A stretch of 64,000 bases of DNA from JBLMZI01 sp050258755 (GTDB lineage: Bacteria > Bacillota > Syntrophomonadia > Syntrophomonadales > DTU052), in contig JBLMZI010000004.1 in the NCBI GenBank assembly GCA_050258755.1, forward strand, positions 620,001-684,000. Reading direction: 5' to 3'. The position numbers and the translations under genes are program-made. This document shows positions 7,997 to 16,049 of the stretch, in pieces (position 1 is the first letter of the stretch; each line of letters opens with the position of its first letter). The notes below the pieces were generated by a model. The model saw nothing but the letters and a program-made list of their open reading frames with translations. It was not told the origin of the DNA and searched no databases.

Positions 7997-8510
7997 TGTG
8001 GAACTCCTGCAGTTTCTCCATGATGATATCCACCAGCTGATCCGGATCCAGCCCGCTGGTTTCGATTTCAATGTCAGCCTGACCGTAGAAGTTTTCCCGG
8101 TCGGCCAGCATTTTTTTAATATCTTCGACGGTAAAGTTCTTTTTCAACAGCGGCCGTTGATTTCGTTTCTTGCTGACCCGGCGGAAAATCTCGTCCGGAT
8201 TTGCGCGCAGGCAGATGATAATGCCCTTCTTGCGGAATTGCTCGACGTTTTCACGGTTCAGCACGATCCCGCCGCCGGTCGCGACGACCATATTCCGGCG
8301 CTCCGAGAGTTTGCGGGTCATGACAGATTCCTCAGACCGGAACCGTACTTCGCCATATTTCAAAAAAATGTCCCGGACGCTCATGCCCGTTACCCGTTCA
8401 ATCTCTTTATCGGTGTCAACGAATTCACGCTTCAGACGGTCGGCCAGCCGCGTACCGATTGCGGTCTTGCCCGTGCCCATAAAACCAATCAAAATGATGT
8501 TGCTGTCCAT
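7983..8510 (-). CDS. aroK: Shikimate kinase
   Basis: Phosphorylates shikimate at the 3-hydroxyl. About 175 residues with P-loop GFMGTGKTAIG, the shikimate-binding acid in VDTDKEIE, the ATGGGIVL motif and the lid region around KKRNQRPLL. I prefer ATG 8510 (MDSNIILIG) over the GTG two codons earlier, because AAGG then has normal spacing. It overlaps aroC upstream by 22 bases and aroB downstream by 14 bases. Confidence 0.94.
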   Translation of the reverse strand: MDSNIILIGFMGTGKTAIGTRLADRLKREFVDTDKEIERVTGMSVRDIFLKYGEVRFRSEESVMTRKLSERRNMVVATGGGIVLNRENVEQFRKKGIIICLRANPDEIFRRVSKKRNQRPLLKKNFTVEDIKKMLADRENFYGQADIEIETSGLDPDQLVDIIMEKLQEFHSAKR

Positions 8511-9670
8511 TTCCACACCTTTTCCAGGTATGATACATACCTGTCGTAGTTTTCCCGGATCTCTTTCATCGAATCATGTCCGAACTTATCCAGGATTGCG
8601 TCGGCCAGTACCTGAGCCATCATCGCTTCCCCGACCACCCGCGCCGCCGGAACGGCACAGATATCCGAGCGCTCGATGTCCGCGCGCTCTAGCTCCCAGG
8701 TGCGGGTATTCACGCTCAGCAGCGGTTTGTAAAGCGTCGGAATCGGCTTCATGTAGGCACGAACGGCCACCGGTTCCCCATTGGTCACGCCGCCCTCGAT
8801 TCCGCCCGCCCGGTTTGTGTTCCGATGGATGCCCTTCTGGTTGTCAAAGTGGATTTCGTCATGGACCTGGGAACCGGGGGCAGCCGCCGAAGCGATCCCG
8901 TCCCCAATCTCGACGCCTTTGATGGCGGGAATGCTCATCATCGCACCGGCGATCCGGCCGTCGAGCCGTGCCTCACCGCTGGTAAAGCTCCCGATTCCGG
9001 GCACCAGACCCAATGCGACCACTTCAAACGCCCCGCCCAGCGATTCACCCGCATCCTTGGCCGCTTCAATGGCGCGAACCATTCGCTCCGAAGCCGCCTC
9101 ATCCGGGCAGCCGACCAGCGATAATGCCGCTTTTTCAGCCATTTGCGCATTCAAGCACTGACCGCGGGTCGGACTGGTTTCACCGCCAATGGCAACCACC
9201 TGACTGTATAAGCTTATGTGAAGGTCGGCTAAAAATTTCCGGCAAATCGCGCCGGCAGCGACCCGGGCCGCTGTTTCCCGCGCGCTCGCCCGCTCCAGAA
9301 CATTCCGAAAGTCCTGGTGGTCATATTTCATCCCGCCGGCCAGATCAGCATGACCCGGCCTCGGCCGCCATACTTCGCGCCCGGGCTCGATCGGTCCGGG
9401 ACTCATGTGGCGGATCCAGTTATTGTGATCCAGATTGGGGATTTCAAGCGCAATCGGAGAGCCCATGGTTTCCTCACCCCGAACCCCGGCAATGATCTGA
9501 ACCTGATCCTTTTCAATCTTCATCCGGCCGCCCCGGCCATGACCTTCCTGTCGGCGCGCGAGCTGCTCGTTTATGTAGTCTGCACTGATGAATAAACCAG
9601 CGGGGATTCCCTCGATGACCGCCACTAAGGCCCTACCGTGCGATTCGCCAGCAGTTGTTATCCGCAGCAA
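8489..9670 (-). CDS. aroC: Chorismate synthase
   Basis: Last shikimate-pathway step, EPSP to chorismate, using reduced FMN. 393 residues beginning MLRITTAGESHGRALVAVIE, the family's first signature; ARRQEGHGRGGRM, RPRPGHADLAGG and the late signature RPIPT-like region (MKPIPTLYKPL) are present. The start is TTG 9670 with GGAGG seven bases upstream. The frame runs 22 bases into aroK. Confidence 0.96.
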   Translation of the reverse strand: MLRITTAGESHGRALVAVIEGIPAGLFISADYINEQLARRQEGHGRGGRMKIEKDQVQIIAGVRGEETMGSPIALEIPNLDHNNWIRHMSPGPIEPGREVWRPRPGHADLAGGMKYDHQDFRNVLERASARETAARVAAGAICRKFLADLHISLYSQVVAIGGETSPTRGQCLNAQMAEKAALSLVGCPDEAASERMVRAIEAAKDAGESLGGAFEVVALGLVPGIGSFTSGEARLDGRIAGAMMSIPAIKGVEIGDGIASAAAPGSQVHDEIHFDNQKGIHRNTNRAGGIEGGVTNGEPVAVRAYMKPIPTLYKPLLSVNTRTWELERADIERSDICAVPAARVVGEAMMAQVLADAILDKFGHDSMKEIRENYDRYVSYLEKVWKWTATSF

Positions 9671-9688
9671 AGCCGCACCTCCTCCGTC

Positions 9689-10195
9689 CTACTTTTTCTT
9701 GATATAACCGCCTTCAAAGCTGGTGGGTTCAGTAAATATGATGAAGGCGTCCCGGTCGAGCTGTCTGATCCGTTTTGCAACATTCCATGCCGCTTTCCGC
9801 TTCAGCAGAAGATTGATGACCAATTTGGGGCCTTCCATCCCCTCGGCTTCCCAGCAGGTGACTGCGAAACCCTCATCCCGCAGCTGTTCGGCCAGCGCAC
9901 AGTTCTCTTTCGTGGTAACCACCTGAACTCCGCGATAACCGAGGGCAATCTGCTCCTCGATCCAACTGCCGACAATCACGCCACAAGCAAAACCGGAGCA
10001 ATACAGAATCAGCCGCAACGGCTCGTTCAGGCTGCCAATGACCTTGCCCAACGCGATCACATACACCATGATTTCGAAAAAACCGATGAAAGCAGCAATC
10101 CACCGATCGCCGCGGATCACCAGAATCATGCGAATGGTGCCCAGCGAAACGTCAATGATTCGTGCAAAGAAGATAAACAGCAGGTCAAATACCAC
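9689..10195 (-). CDS. UPF0316/DUF2179-type membrane protein
   Basis: About 168 residues: three N-terminal hydrophobic segments (VFDLLFIFFARIIDV, WIAAFIGFFEIMVYVIAL, LILYCSGFACGVIVG) and a soluble C-terminal domain (VQVVTTKENCALAEQLRDEG). This layout matches the UPF0316 family, whose C-terminal domain (DUF2179) may sense a small ligand; the function is unknown. I chose GTG 10195 because GGTGAGG lies five bases upstream and the protein then begins right at the first membrane segment; an in-frame start at 10240 adds 15 residues without support. It is inserted between aroE and aroC. Confidence 0.8.
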   Translation of the reverse strand: MVFDLLFIFFARIIDVSLGTIRMILVIRGDRWIAAFIGFFEIMVYVIALGKVIGSLNEPLRLILYCSGFACGVIVGSWIEEQIALGYRGVQVVTTKENCALAEQLRDEGFAVTCWEAEGMEGPKLVINLLLKRKAAWNVAKRIRQLDRDAFIIFTEPTSFEGGYIKKK

Positions 10196-10270
10196 GGAAA
10201 CCTCACCGATCCATACTTCGAAAGGCCAAGAAGACCGCAACGTTCACCGAGAGTATTGCCTTTTCCCAAC

Positions 10271-11131
10271 TCATTCATGCGTTTCCAGAAGAGATTGAAT
10301 CGTCTCCCGCATGATTTGAATCGGCGCCTTAATCCCAGTAAAGTGGGTAAAACTCAGCGCTCCCTGGTGAACAAACATCCCTAGACCGCTCACCGTCCGG
10401 TGCCCGTTTTCCGCTGCCAGCTGTAAAAACCGCGTTTTCAGCGGGTTATATACGATATCGCAAATCACCGCGCCCGAATTGATCCAGTCAAATTCGAGCG
10501 ATGGCGCTTGATGGACCGATGGGGACATGCCAATAGGGGTCGCATTGATCACCAGTGAAGTCCGATCCAGCACCCGTTTTAATCCGGCCGGCTCCCAGTC
10601 CAGGCTGCGGCATTCGGTTTCGGTCAGCCGACCGATGTCGCCGGCCAGTTTGGCCGCTCTTTCCACCGGGTGATCGATAAATGTTACGATACATCCGGCC
10701 TTCGCCAGAGCATATCCAATCGATCGAGCCGCGCCGCCGGCACCGAGGATAACGACTTCCCCGGCTGGATAAACATCGGCTTCCTTCAGAGAAGCCATAA
10801 ATCCAGGCCCGTCCGTATTGTAGCCGCAGGCCCGGCCGTCTTTCACCACAACGGTATTCACAGACCGAAAAGCGGCAGCCTCTTCGCTCAGTTCGTCCAG
10901 AGAGGCGATGATTGTCTCTTTATGTGGAATCGTAACGTTGAATCCGCAAATCCCAAGTGTTTTCGCGGCTTGTACCATCTGTCCGATTCGTTCGGGTTCC
11001 ACCGCAAACGGCAGGTACACCGCATTGAGGCCCAAATGCGAAAACGCCCGGTTGTGCATCGCCGGTGAAAGCGAATGCGCCACCGGATATCCGACCAGGC
11101 CGAACAGCTTGGTTGATGGGGTAATGACCAA
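10271..11131 (-). CDS. aroE: Shikimate dehydrogenase
   Basis: Reduces 3-dehydroshikimate to shikimate with NADPH. Motifs: substrate site VGYPVAHSLSPAMHNRAF, catalytic Lys in VTIPHKE, the NADPH-binding VVILGAGGAARSIGYAL, INATPIGM and the C-terminal GMFVHQGALSF. I chose TTG 11131 (about 286 residues, normal length) because GGAGG lies eight bases upstream. The longer frame from 11215 adds 28 residues with no family match. The gap to yqeG upstream is about 110 bases. Confidence 0.94.
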   Translation of the reverse strand: MVITPSTKLFGLVGYPVAHSLSPAMHNRAFSHLGLNAVYLPFAVEPERIGQMVQAAKTLGICGFNVTIPHKETIIASLDELSEEAAAFRSVNTVVVKDGRACGYNTDGPGFMASLKEADVYPAGEVVILGAGGAARSIGYALAKAGCIVTFIDHPVERAAKLAGDIGRLTETECRSLDWEPAGLKRVLDRTSLVINATPIGMSPSVHQAPSLEFDWINSGAVICDIVYNPLKTRFLQLAAENGHRTVSGLGMFVHQGALSFTHFTGIKAPIQIMRETIQSLLETHE

Positions 11132-11240
11132 TGTACGTTCCTCCGGAATAAAAACGAAGTGCTCAGAAAATACAGGGTTTTCCAAGATTATTGCAGATAA
11201 CGCGGCTTTTTTCAAGCGGCCGCCTAATCGCAGGGCCGCT

Positions 11241-11813
11241 TTATCCCGTTTTGTCGGGCTTATCAGATTCTTTCCCGTTCTTTACCTCTGGCAGGTTATT
11301 GATGTCCCCACGGTCGGCCGCCTCACGGATGTCGCGCAGGACAAAACGCTCTATCTGTCGCATAAAGCGGGTTCCCAGAAATTCACGCGGGTTCATCGGG
11401 ACCACCAGGATTGTGTACATCCCCATCCGGTTGCCCCCGAGGACGTCGGTAAACACCTGGTCACCCACCACCGCGGTCTCCTCCGGCCGGGTTCCGAGCA
11501 GCTGCATGGCCTTCGCAAAGCCTCGATTCCTCGGTTTTCTGGCCTTCAGGATATACGGCACACCGAGTTTCTCCGCGACCCCAAACACCCTGCGGTGGCT
11601 GTCGTTGTTGGACAGCAGACAGGCCTGGAAACCATGATTTCGGGCCGCTTCCACCCAGCGGATGATTTCCTCGGAGATCTCCATGCGGTTCCACTCGGTC
11701 ACGGTATTGTCCAAATCAAGCAGAAAAGCGCGTATCCCGGCATCCCATAACTGTTCGAACGGGATGTCCAGAATCGAGTCGACATACATATTGGGAAACA
11801 GGTACCTTTTCAC
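11241..11813 (-). CDS. yqeG: YqeG-type HAD IIIA phosphatase
   Basis: 190 residues with the HAD nucleophile motif LLDLDNTVTEW near residue 33, motif II SNN, Lys in ARKPRNRGF and the acidic motif VVGDQVFTDVLGGN. This is the YqeG family, a predicted cytoplasmic phosphatase found next to aroE in many Firmicutes. The start is GTG 11813 with AGGAGG five bases upstream. The last 30 residues are charged and variable. The physiological substrate is not established here. Confidence 0.88.
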   Translation of the reverse strand: MKRYLFPNMYVDSILDIPFEQLWDAGIRAFLLDLDNTVTEWNRMEISEEIIRWVEAARNHGFQACLLSNNDSHRRVFGVAEKLGVPYILKARKPRNRGFAKAMQLLGTRPEETAVVGDQVFTDVLGGNRMGMYTILVVPMNPREFLGTRFMRQIERFVLRDIREAADRGDINNLPEVKNGKESDKPDKTG

Positions 11814-11868
11814 ACGATCCTCCTGAATACAACCTGAACGCTCCCGGTTTTAGGCGATGCCCACCGGT

Positions 11869-13287
11869 TCATTTTGCCGAAATAACCCGACGAATACTCG
11901 GGGCTGCCGCCTGGTCAAGCGAAATCACCTGAAACGACGACGATTTCCACGCATCCGGGATTTCGCCCGGCTTGCCCCCCACGGCGCAGGTTTCAAGATA
12001 ATAGTATCGTTTGCCGCTTGTATACGTATTCCATCCATTGAACGAAAGATCGCCATATATGGCAACCGCCGCATGGGTCGGCTGGCTGGCGTTCATATAG
12101 ATCAACCGCGCGTCAAAACCGAGCTTTTTCAGCAGAACGGCGAGCAGCAGCGAACGATCCTCGCTGTCCCCGCCTCGTATCAACGTTTCCATGGGATACT
12201 GGATCGTCTCGTCAAAGTTCGTTGTCACGCTCTCCTGAGCGCCAGGAAGGCTGCGGACAACGGACACCGTCAAATCCGCCAACTGCCGGTCCGTCATTTT
12301 TTCTTGATAAGCAATCTGTTCGAAATAATGAACAACCGGCGCCAGCAGCAAGTCCTGCTGCTGGCCTGATGCGTAAACGGAAGCCGAAACCTGGGGCGGC
12401 TGGATGGACCAGGAATACATCCGGGGGCCTCTCTGCCACAGCTTTTTCATGGATTCGAATTTCCAGGCAAGCGTTTCCGGAAGATTTACCGGCCCAATAG
12501 TGAATTGCTTCCCTTGATACGTTACCTCGTACTTGAGTGTTCTGCAGTCCTTCGGAGTAATCGGATTAATGAACTCGGAAACCCCTTTATCATATACCCC
12601 CCGGTTCCAGTAACCGATCTTTTGCGTTCCATTTCTATACGAATAGTTTCCGAACCCAAAAAGACTGCCCAAGCCAAAGCTCCCAGTATAAACGTCCCCG
12701 GAAGGCCAGGTCATCGTGCCATACCCCTCCGGCTGGTCATTCACAAAGCTTCCTTCATAAGTGCTGCCGTCAGCCCAGGTATACTTCCCCGGGCTGGTAC
12801 GTTTACCCTTGATCCAGGTGCCGGTATATGAATTGCCGTTCGGCCAGGTATAGGTCCCCTGACCGTTCGGCTGACCATCCACGACAGCTCCGCGATATTT
12901 TTCCCCGTTTTGCCAGGTAATCGTCCCGGTTCCGGTGATCCGGTCATCCTGAAAACTACCGGTATACATCATTCCGTTCGCCCAGTGAAAAACGCCTTGT
13001 CCGGATTTCACACCACGAACAAAGCGGCCGGAATAGCGATCACCGTTCGGCCACACGTATACACCGGTCCCATCCATCAAACCATTGCGGAAATACCCCT
13101 GGTAGTATTCGCCCGGTGACCAGGTATAACGGGCGTACCCGGTAAAACCGCCAGCCGCATTTGGCGCTTGGGCCATCACCGGTCCGGGAAGGCTAAACAG
13201 CGTCATCAAGACAAAAAGCCCGACTGTCAAAGCCATCCGGGCATTATGGGCTATATTTCTGATTGTCTTCCGATACGTACTACCCAT
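11869..13287 (-). CDS. Secreted MORN-repeat protein with transglutaminase-like C-terminal domain
   Basis: 472 residues. A signal peptide (about 1-40) is followed by eight MORN repeats of 23 residues (about 54-235; e.g. YTWPNGNSYTGTWIKGKRTS) and a C-terminal domain resembling bacterial transglutaminase-like peptidases (about 255-472). In those the active site sits in GDCEDRS-like sequence; here it reads GGDSEDRSLLLAVLLKKLG, so Ser375 replaces the nucleophilic Cys. His405 (PTHAAVAIYG) and an acidic residue (YYLETC, 432) are in the expected places. It lies between pilO and yqeG, so it may be exported with the pilus genes. A binding role seems as likely as catalysis. Confidence 0.8.
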   Translation of the reverse strand: MGSTYRKTIRNIAHNARMALTVGLFVLMTLFSLPGPVMAQAPNAAGGFTGYARYTWSPGEYYQGYFRNGLMDGTGVYVWPNGDRYSGRFVRGVKSGQGVFHWANGMMYTGSFQDDRITGTGTITWQNGEKYRGAVVDGQPNGQGTYTWPNGNSYTGTWIKGKRTSPGKYTWADGSTYEGSFVNDQPEGYGTMTWPSGDVYTGSFGLGSLFGFGNYSYRNGTQKIGYWNRGVYDKGVSEFINPITPKDCRTLKYEVTYQGKQFTIGPVNLPETLAWKFESMKKLWQRGPRMYSWSIQPPQVSASVYASGQQQDLLLAPVVHYFEQIAYQEKMTDRQLADLTVSVVRSLPGAQESVTTNFDETIQYPMETLIRGGDSEDRSLLLAVLLKKLGFDARLIYMNASQPTHAAVAIYGDLSFNGWNTYTSGKRYYYLETCAVGGKPGEIPDAWKSSSFQVISLDQAAAPSIRRVISAK

Positions 13288-13327
13288 TTTCCCTATTCTC
13301 CCACGGGCAATTTACCGAACGGGTCAT

Positions 13328-14188
13328 CTACGGAGCCGGTGCCGCGGGCGGCTTTAGAAACGGAACGGCTGCGGAAATGTCTGGACTTTTGCTGACACCT
13401 GGCGGACTGAAGTCCCATCCCGTTTGAGCGGGCGCGGAGGGCACGGACCCTCCGGCCGAACCAGCTGATGAGCCCGTATTCGGACTTGGCGCGCTGGTGC
13501 TGGGCGGGCCGGTCACCGGTTTAAACATGTCGTACGGCGTCTCCGTGACCAACCGTTCCGGCGCAAACGGATAGGAGCCCGGATCCGGATCAGGTTGCGC
13601 CTGGCCGAGAATAAAAACGCGCAGGGTAAGATCACATTTCAGCCGGTTCCCCTCTGCGGGGGTAATCGCCACCTTGTTCAAGCTCACCATGCGGTCCAGC
13701 CGGGCCACATCATAGACAAACCGATAGATACTGGCGCCTTTGTCGGACAGAACCATATGAACATCGTAATCGGCATAGGTCTCATGCTGATTGACCTCGC
13801 CGAGTTCCATGGTCGCTCCTTGTGCATCTTCGCCGTTTAAGACCACTTTGTCTCTCAGACTTAGCTCGTAGAGCTGAACCAGGAGATCCGGCGTATCCTT
13901 CGATGCCGGCACCAAAGCCTGCATCTCCTGATTCTGCTGCTCGAAGGCCTTGATTTGTTCCTTTAACTTCGGGATGTCGCCCAGGCCCCGGTTTTGGGCA
14001 TCCAAAGCCAGGTTCTGGGTCTGCGTCAACCGCTGCTTGACGGCATCCAGCGCAAGCTGCTGAGGCATAAAATAGAAGGAGTACAAAAGGTATCCGATCA
14101 GCAGCACGGAAACGGCGGCCACCATTATTTTTTCCCGCTGGCTTAAACCCTGCCAGCTGCTATTGAGGTTGGCCAGTGCTTCCTGCAC
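13328..14188 (-). CDS. pilO: Type IV pilus inner-membrane protein PilO-like
   Basis: About 286 residues. One membrane segment (about 22-41, MVAAVSVLLIGYLLYSFYF) is followed by a coiled coil (VKQRLTQTQ to IKAFEQQNQEMQ) and a ferredoxin-like domain, then a Pro/Ser-rich tail ending PFLKPPAAPAP. This is the PilO pattern; PilM-PilN-PilO form the cytoplasmic/inner-membrane alignment complex. I chose GTG 14188 because GGAGG lies eight bases upstream; an in-frame ATG at 14329 lies deep inside pilN. It overlaps pilN by 29 bases. Confidence 0.82.
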   Translation of the reverse strand: MQEALANLNSSWQGLSQREKIMVAAVSVLLIGYLLYSFYFMPQQLALDAVKQRLTQTQNLALDAQNRGLGDIPKLKEQIKAFEQQNQEMQALVPASKDTPDLLVQLYELSLRDKVVLNGEDAQGATMELGEVNQHETYADYDVHMVLSDKGASIYRFVYDVARLDRMVSLNKVAITPAEGNRLKCDLTLRVFILGQAQPDPDPGSYPFAPERLVTETPYDMFKPVTGPPSTSAPSPNTGSSAGSAGGSVPSAPAQTGWDFSPPGVSKSPDISAAVPFLKPPAAPAP

Positions 14189-14951
14189 TTGGATTCCCTC
14201 CTTTTTCCGCCGATTGACCAGCCGCCGGGGCCGGTGCTCCCTGGGGCTGACTCCCCGCAGCGGGTTGAGCCGCAGGCTGCGCGGCAGTGTCAAGCTGCAC
14301 AGTGTCAGCCGGTGTTTGCTGCATGACAATCGGGGCCCCCTGCTGCGCTTTTACCGTATCTCCGGTCGATGCCACGGCATCCTCCGCGGCCGCAACCACC
14401 CGTTCCGAAGTGACTCCGGCAAAGGGCAGCTCAAGTTCTATCTCGGCGGTGCCTTCACGCAGCGGCACCGTGTTCGGTTCGACCTGCTGGAACCGGTTCA
14501 GGCTCCGCAGACCGAGCACAAATTGCGCCGTTTTCAAGGCACTGTCGGTTTCAAATTTCAAGGTAACGCCCCATCCGGCATCGACTTCCAGGGAGGTCAG
14601 CTCCACGTTATCAGGCAGCACGCTGGCGATTTCGTCCATCAGAGCGGCTACATCGACACAGGTCCCTTTCATCGAACCAATAGCCTGATTGTACTGGATG
14701 TTCAAAGCTTTGAGATCGGTCAGCTGCTTGTAGTATCCTTCAGCCCCTTGAAGCTGGGCCAGTTTCAGCTGCTCCTCATCGATCTGGTTCTGATAGTACC
14801 AGGCCATCACCGGCTGCCAGGCAAAAACGAGGATCACCAGCAGAGCCCCGGCTGCAATCAGCGGGGACATCATTCGGAGCTTCTGTCTTTTTTCCCTGGC
14901 CGCCAGCAGGTCAGCCGGCAGGAAATTCAGATCCCTGGCTGGCACTTTCAA
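14160..14951 (-). CDS. pilN: Type IV pilus assembly protein PilN
   Basis: 263 residues. The cytoplasmic N-terminal peptide DLNFLPADLL is the conserved PilM-binding motif of PilN (usually INLLP). A membrane segment (about 30-48, LIAAGALLVILVFAWQPVM) and a coiled-coil plus Fimbrial-type (PilN) domain follow. The C-terminus is rich in Ala/Gln/Pro and probably disordered. The gap to pilM is four bases. Confidence 0.85.
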   Translation of the reverse strand: MKVPARDLNFLPADLLAAREKRQKLRMMSPLIAAGALLVILVFAWQPVMAWYYQNQIDEEQLKLAQLQGAEGYYKQLTDLKALNIQYNQAIGSMKGTCVDVAALMDEIASVLPDNVELTSLEVDAGWGVTLKFETDSALKTAQFVLGLRSLNRFQQVEPNTVPLREGTAEIELELPFAGVTSERVVAAAEDAVASTGDTVKAQQGAPIVMQQTPADTVQLDTAAQPAAQPAAGSQPQGAPAPAAGQSAEKGGNPSAGSTGQPQ

Positions 14952-14955
14952 CGGC

Positions 14956-15882
14956 TTAGTCCTTTCTGAACATCAGTCCGATATTGGCTGCAAATTCAGC
15001 GATAAATGGTTCAAAATCCGCATACGCGTTTCCATGCAAGGACAGCGGAATAAGATGATCTAATCTGGCTTCAACCGGTAATTCCAGGCTGGATTTCAAA
15101 TATTGTACGCCTTCCGGAATTCGCGCCAGTTCGCCAATCACAATCAAGGCATCGGGCTGACGTCCTTGATTGCGGGATGCGAAAAAATTCAAATAGCCCC
15201 GGGTTTCCTCCAGCAGCAGAGCGAATTCCGGAGCTTCGGCGGCCAGGCGCCATGGAATGTCGGTATACAGCAGCAATGAGCTGCCGGTAAATATGCTCAT
15301 TCGGGTTCCATCCTGCCCGGCGTCGAGAACGGCGATATCATTTTTGGTGGCGCGGGAAAACAATCGCAGGAGGGCATTGGGCAGAATGTCGATGGTCCGG
15401 ATTTCCATCCCGGTCATCTCGATCAGCTGCATCACCTGCTGGATCATCGTATTCGGCACCGCGCCGATTAACAGGTCAAAGTATTCCTTGCCATCGTCGT
15501 CGGCAAGATAACTGCGCATCACCCGGTAATCATACCGGTATTCGGCAAGATCGACCGGAAGGAATTCGGAGATTTCACTGCTCATAAAGCCGGTAAGCAG
15601 AGACTCCTCCATCGCAGGAACCCGGGTCGTTCTGGTGATAATGCCGTCCCGGCTCAGTACGATGGAAACCTCGACGGCATTAAGACCGGTCCGGTTTAAA
15701 AATTCCTGTAACGCAAGCCCGCTGTTTCTGGCTTCTTCCTCACCGGCCCAACGATCCAGTACCACGGGCATCGTGAAATGGCCAAACCCTTCGATGGTGG
15801 TCCGGGTCCCGCCCGATTGTAACGCGCGAATGTAGCTGTCATGCATATCCAAATAGAGTCTGGGACGTTTGAAAAACTGCAC
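14956..15882 (-). CDS. pilM: Type IV pilus assembly ATPase-fold protein PilM
   Basis: About 308 residues with the actin-like/FtsA-like PilM pattern: YLDMHDSYIRALQ at the start, VEVSIVLSRDGIITRT, the segment DIAVLDAGQDGTRMSIF (phosphate-2-like) and INPLSLH-like end (LIPLSLHGNAYADFEPF). It binds PilN on the cytoplasmic face. I chose GTG 15882 because GGGAGG lies seven bases upstream; the in-frame ATG 15909 lacks a site. It starts a pilM-pilN-pilO block separated by about 170 bases from the preceding pilin-like genes. Confidence 0.82.
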   Translation of the reverse strand: MQFFKRPRLYLDMHDSYIRALQSGGTRTTIEGFGHFTMPVVLDRWAGEEEARNSGLALQEFLNRTGLNAVEVSIVLSRDGIITRTTRVPAMEESLLTGFMSSEISEFLPVDLAEYRYDYRVMRSYLADDDGKEYFDLLIGAVPNTMIQQVMQLIEMTGMEIRTIDILPNALLRLFSRATKNDIAVLDAGQDGTRMSIFTGSSLLLYTDIPWRLAAEAPEFALLLEETRGYLNFFASRNQGRQPDALIVIGELARIPEGVQYLKSSLELPVEARLDHLIPLSLHGNAYADFEPFIAEFAANIGLMFRKD

Positions 15883-15965
15883 TGCACTGCCTCCCGCTTC
15901 CAAGATCATATCATTTGAGGCCGCTTGTGTGCCATTCGCCGAGCTTTTTCACCCGGACAAGAGGG

Positions 15966-15993
15966 CGGCGGCTGTCACATAAAGAAGCCGCCG
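15966..15993 (-). other. GC-rich hairpin between the PilX-like gene and pilM
   Basis: CGGCGGCT (15966-15973) and AGCCGCCG (15986-15993) form an 8 bp stem with a 12-base loop. No T tract follows on either strand, so it may be a processing site or weak terminator rather than a full terminator. Confidence 0.4.
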
Positions 15994-16049
15994 AACTATA
16001 AAACCTCATATATTATCATCGGGTACTTTCCCGGAAGCTTGAGTCATTG

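Noticed and set aside
12741..13119. Short frames on both strands across the MORN repeats
   Set aside because: Repeat-driven shadows of the MORN gene, with no ribosome sites.
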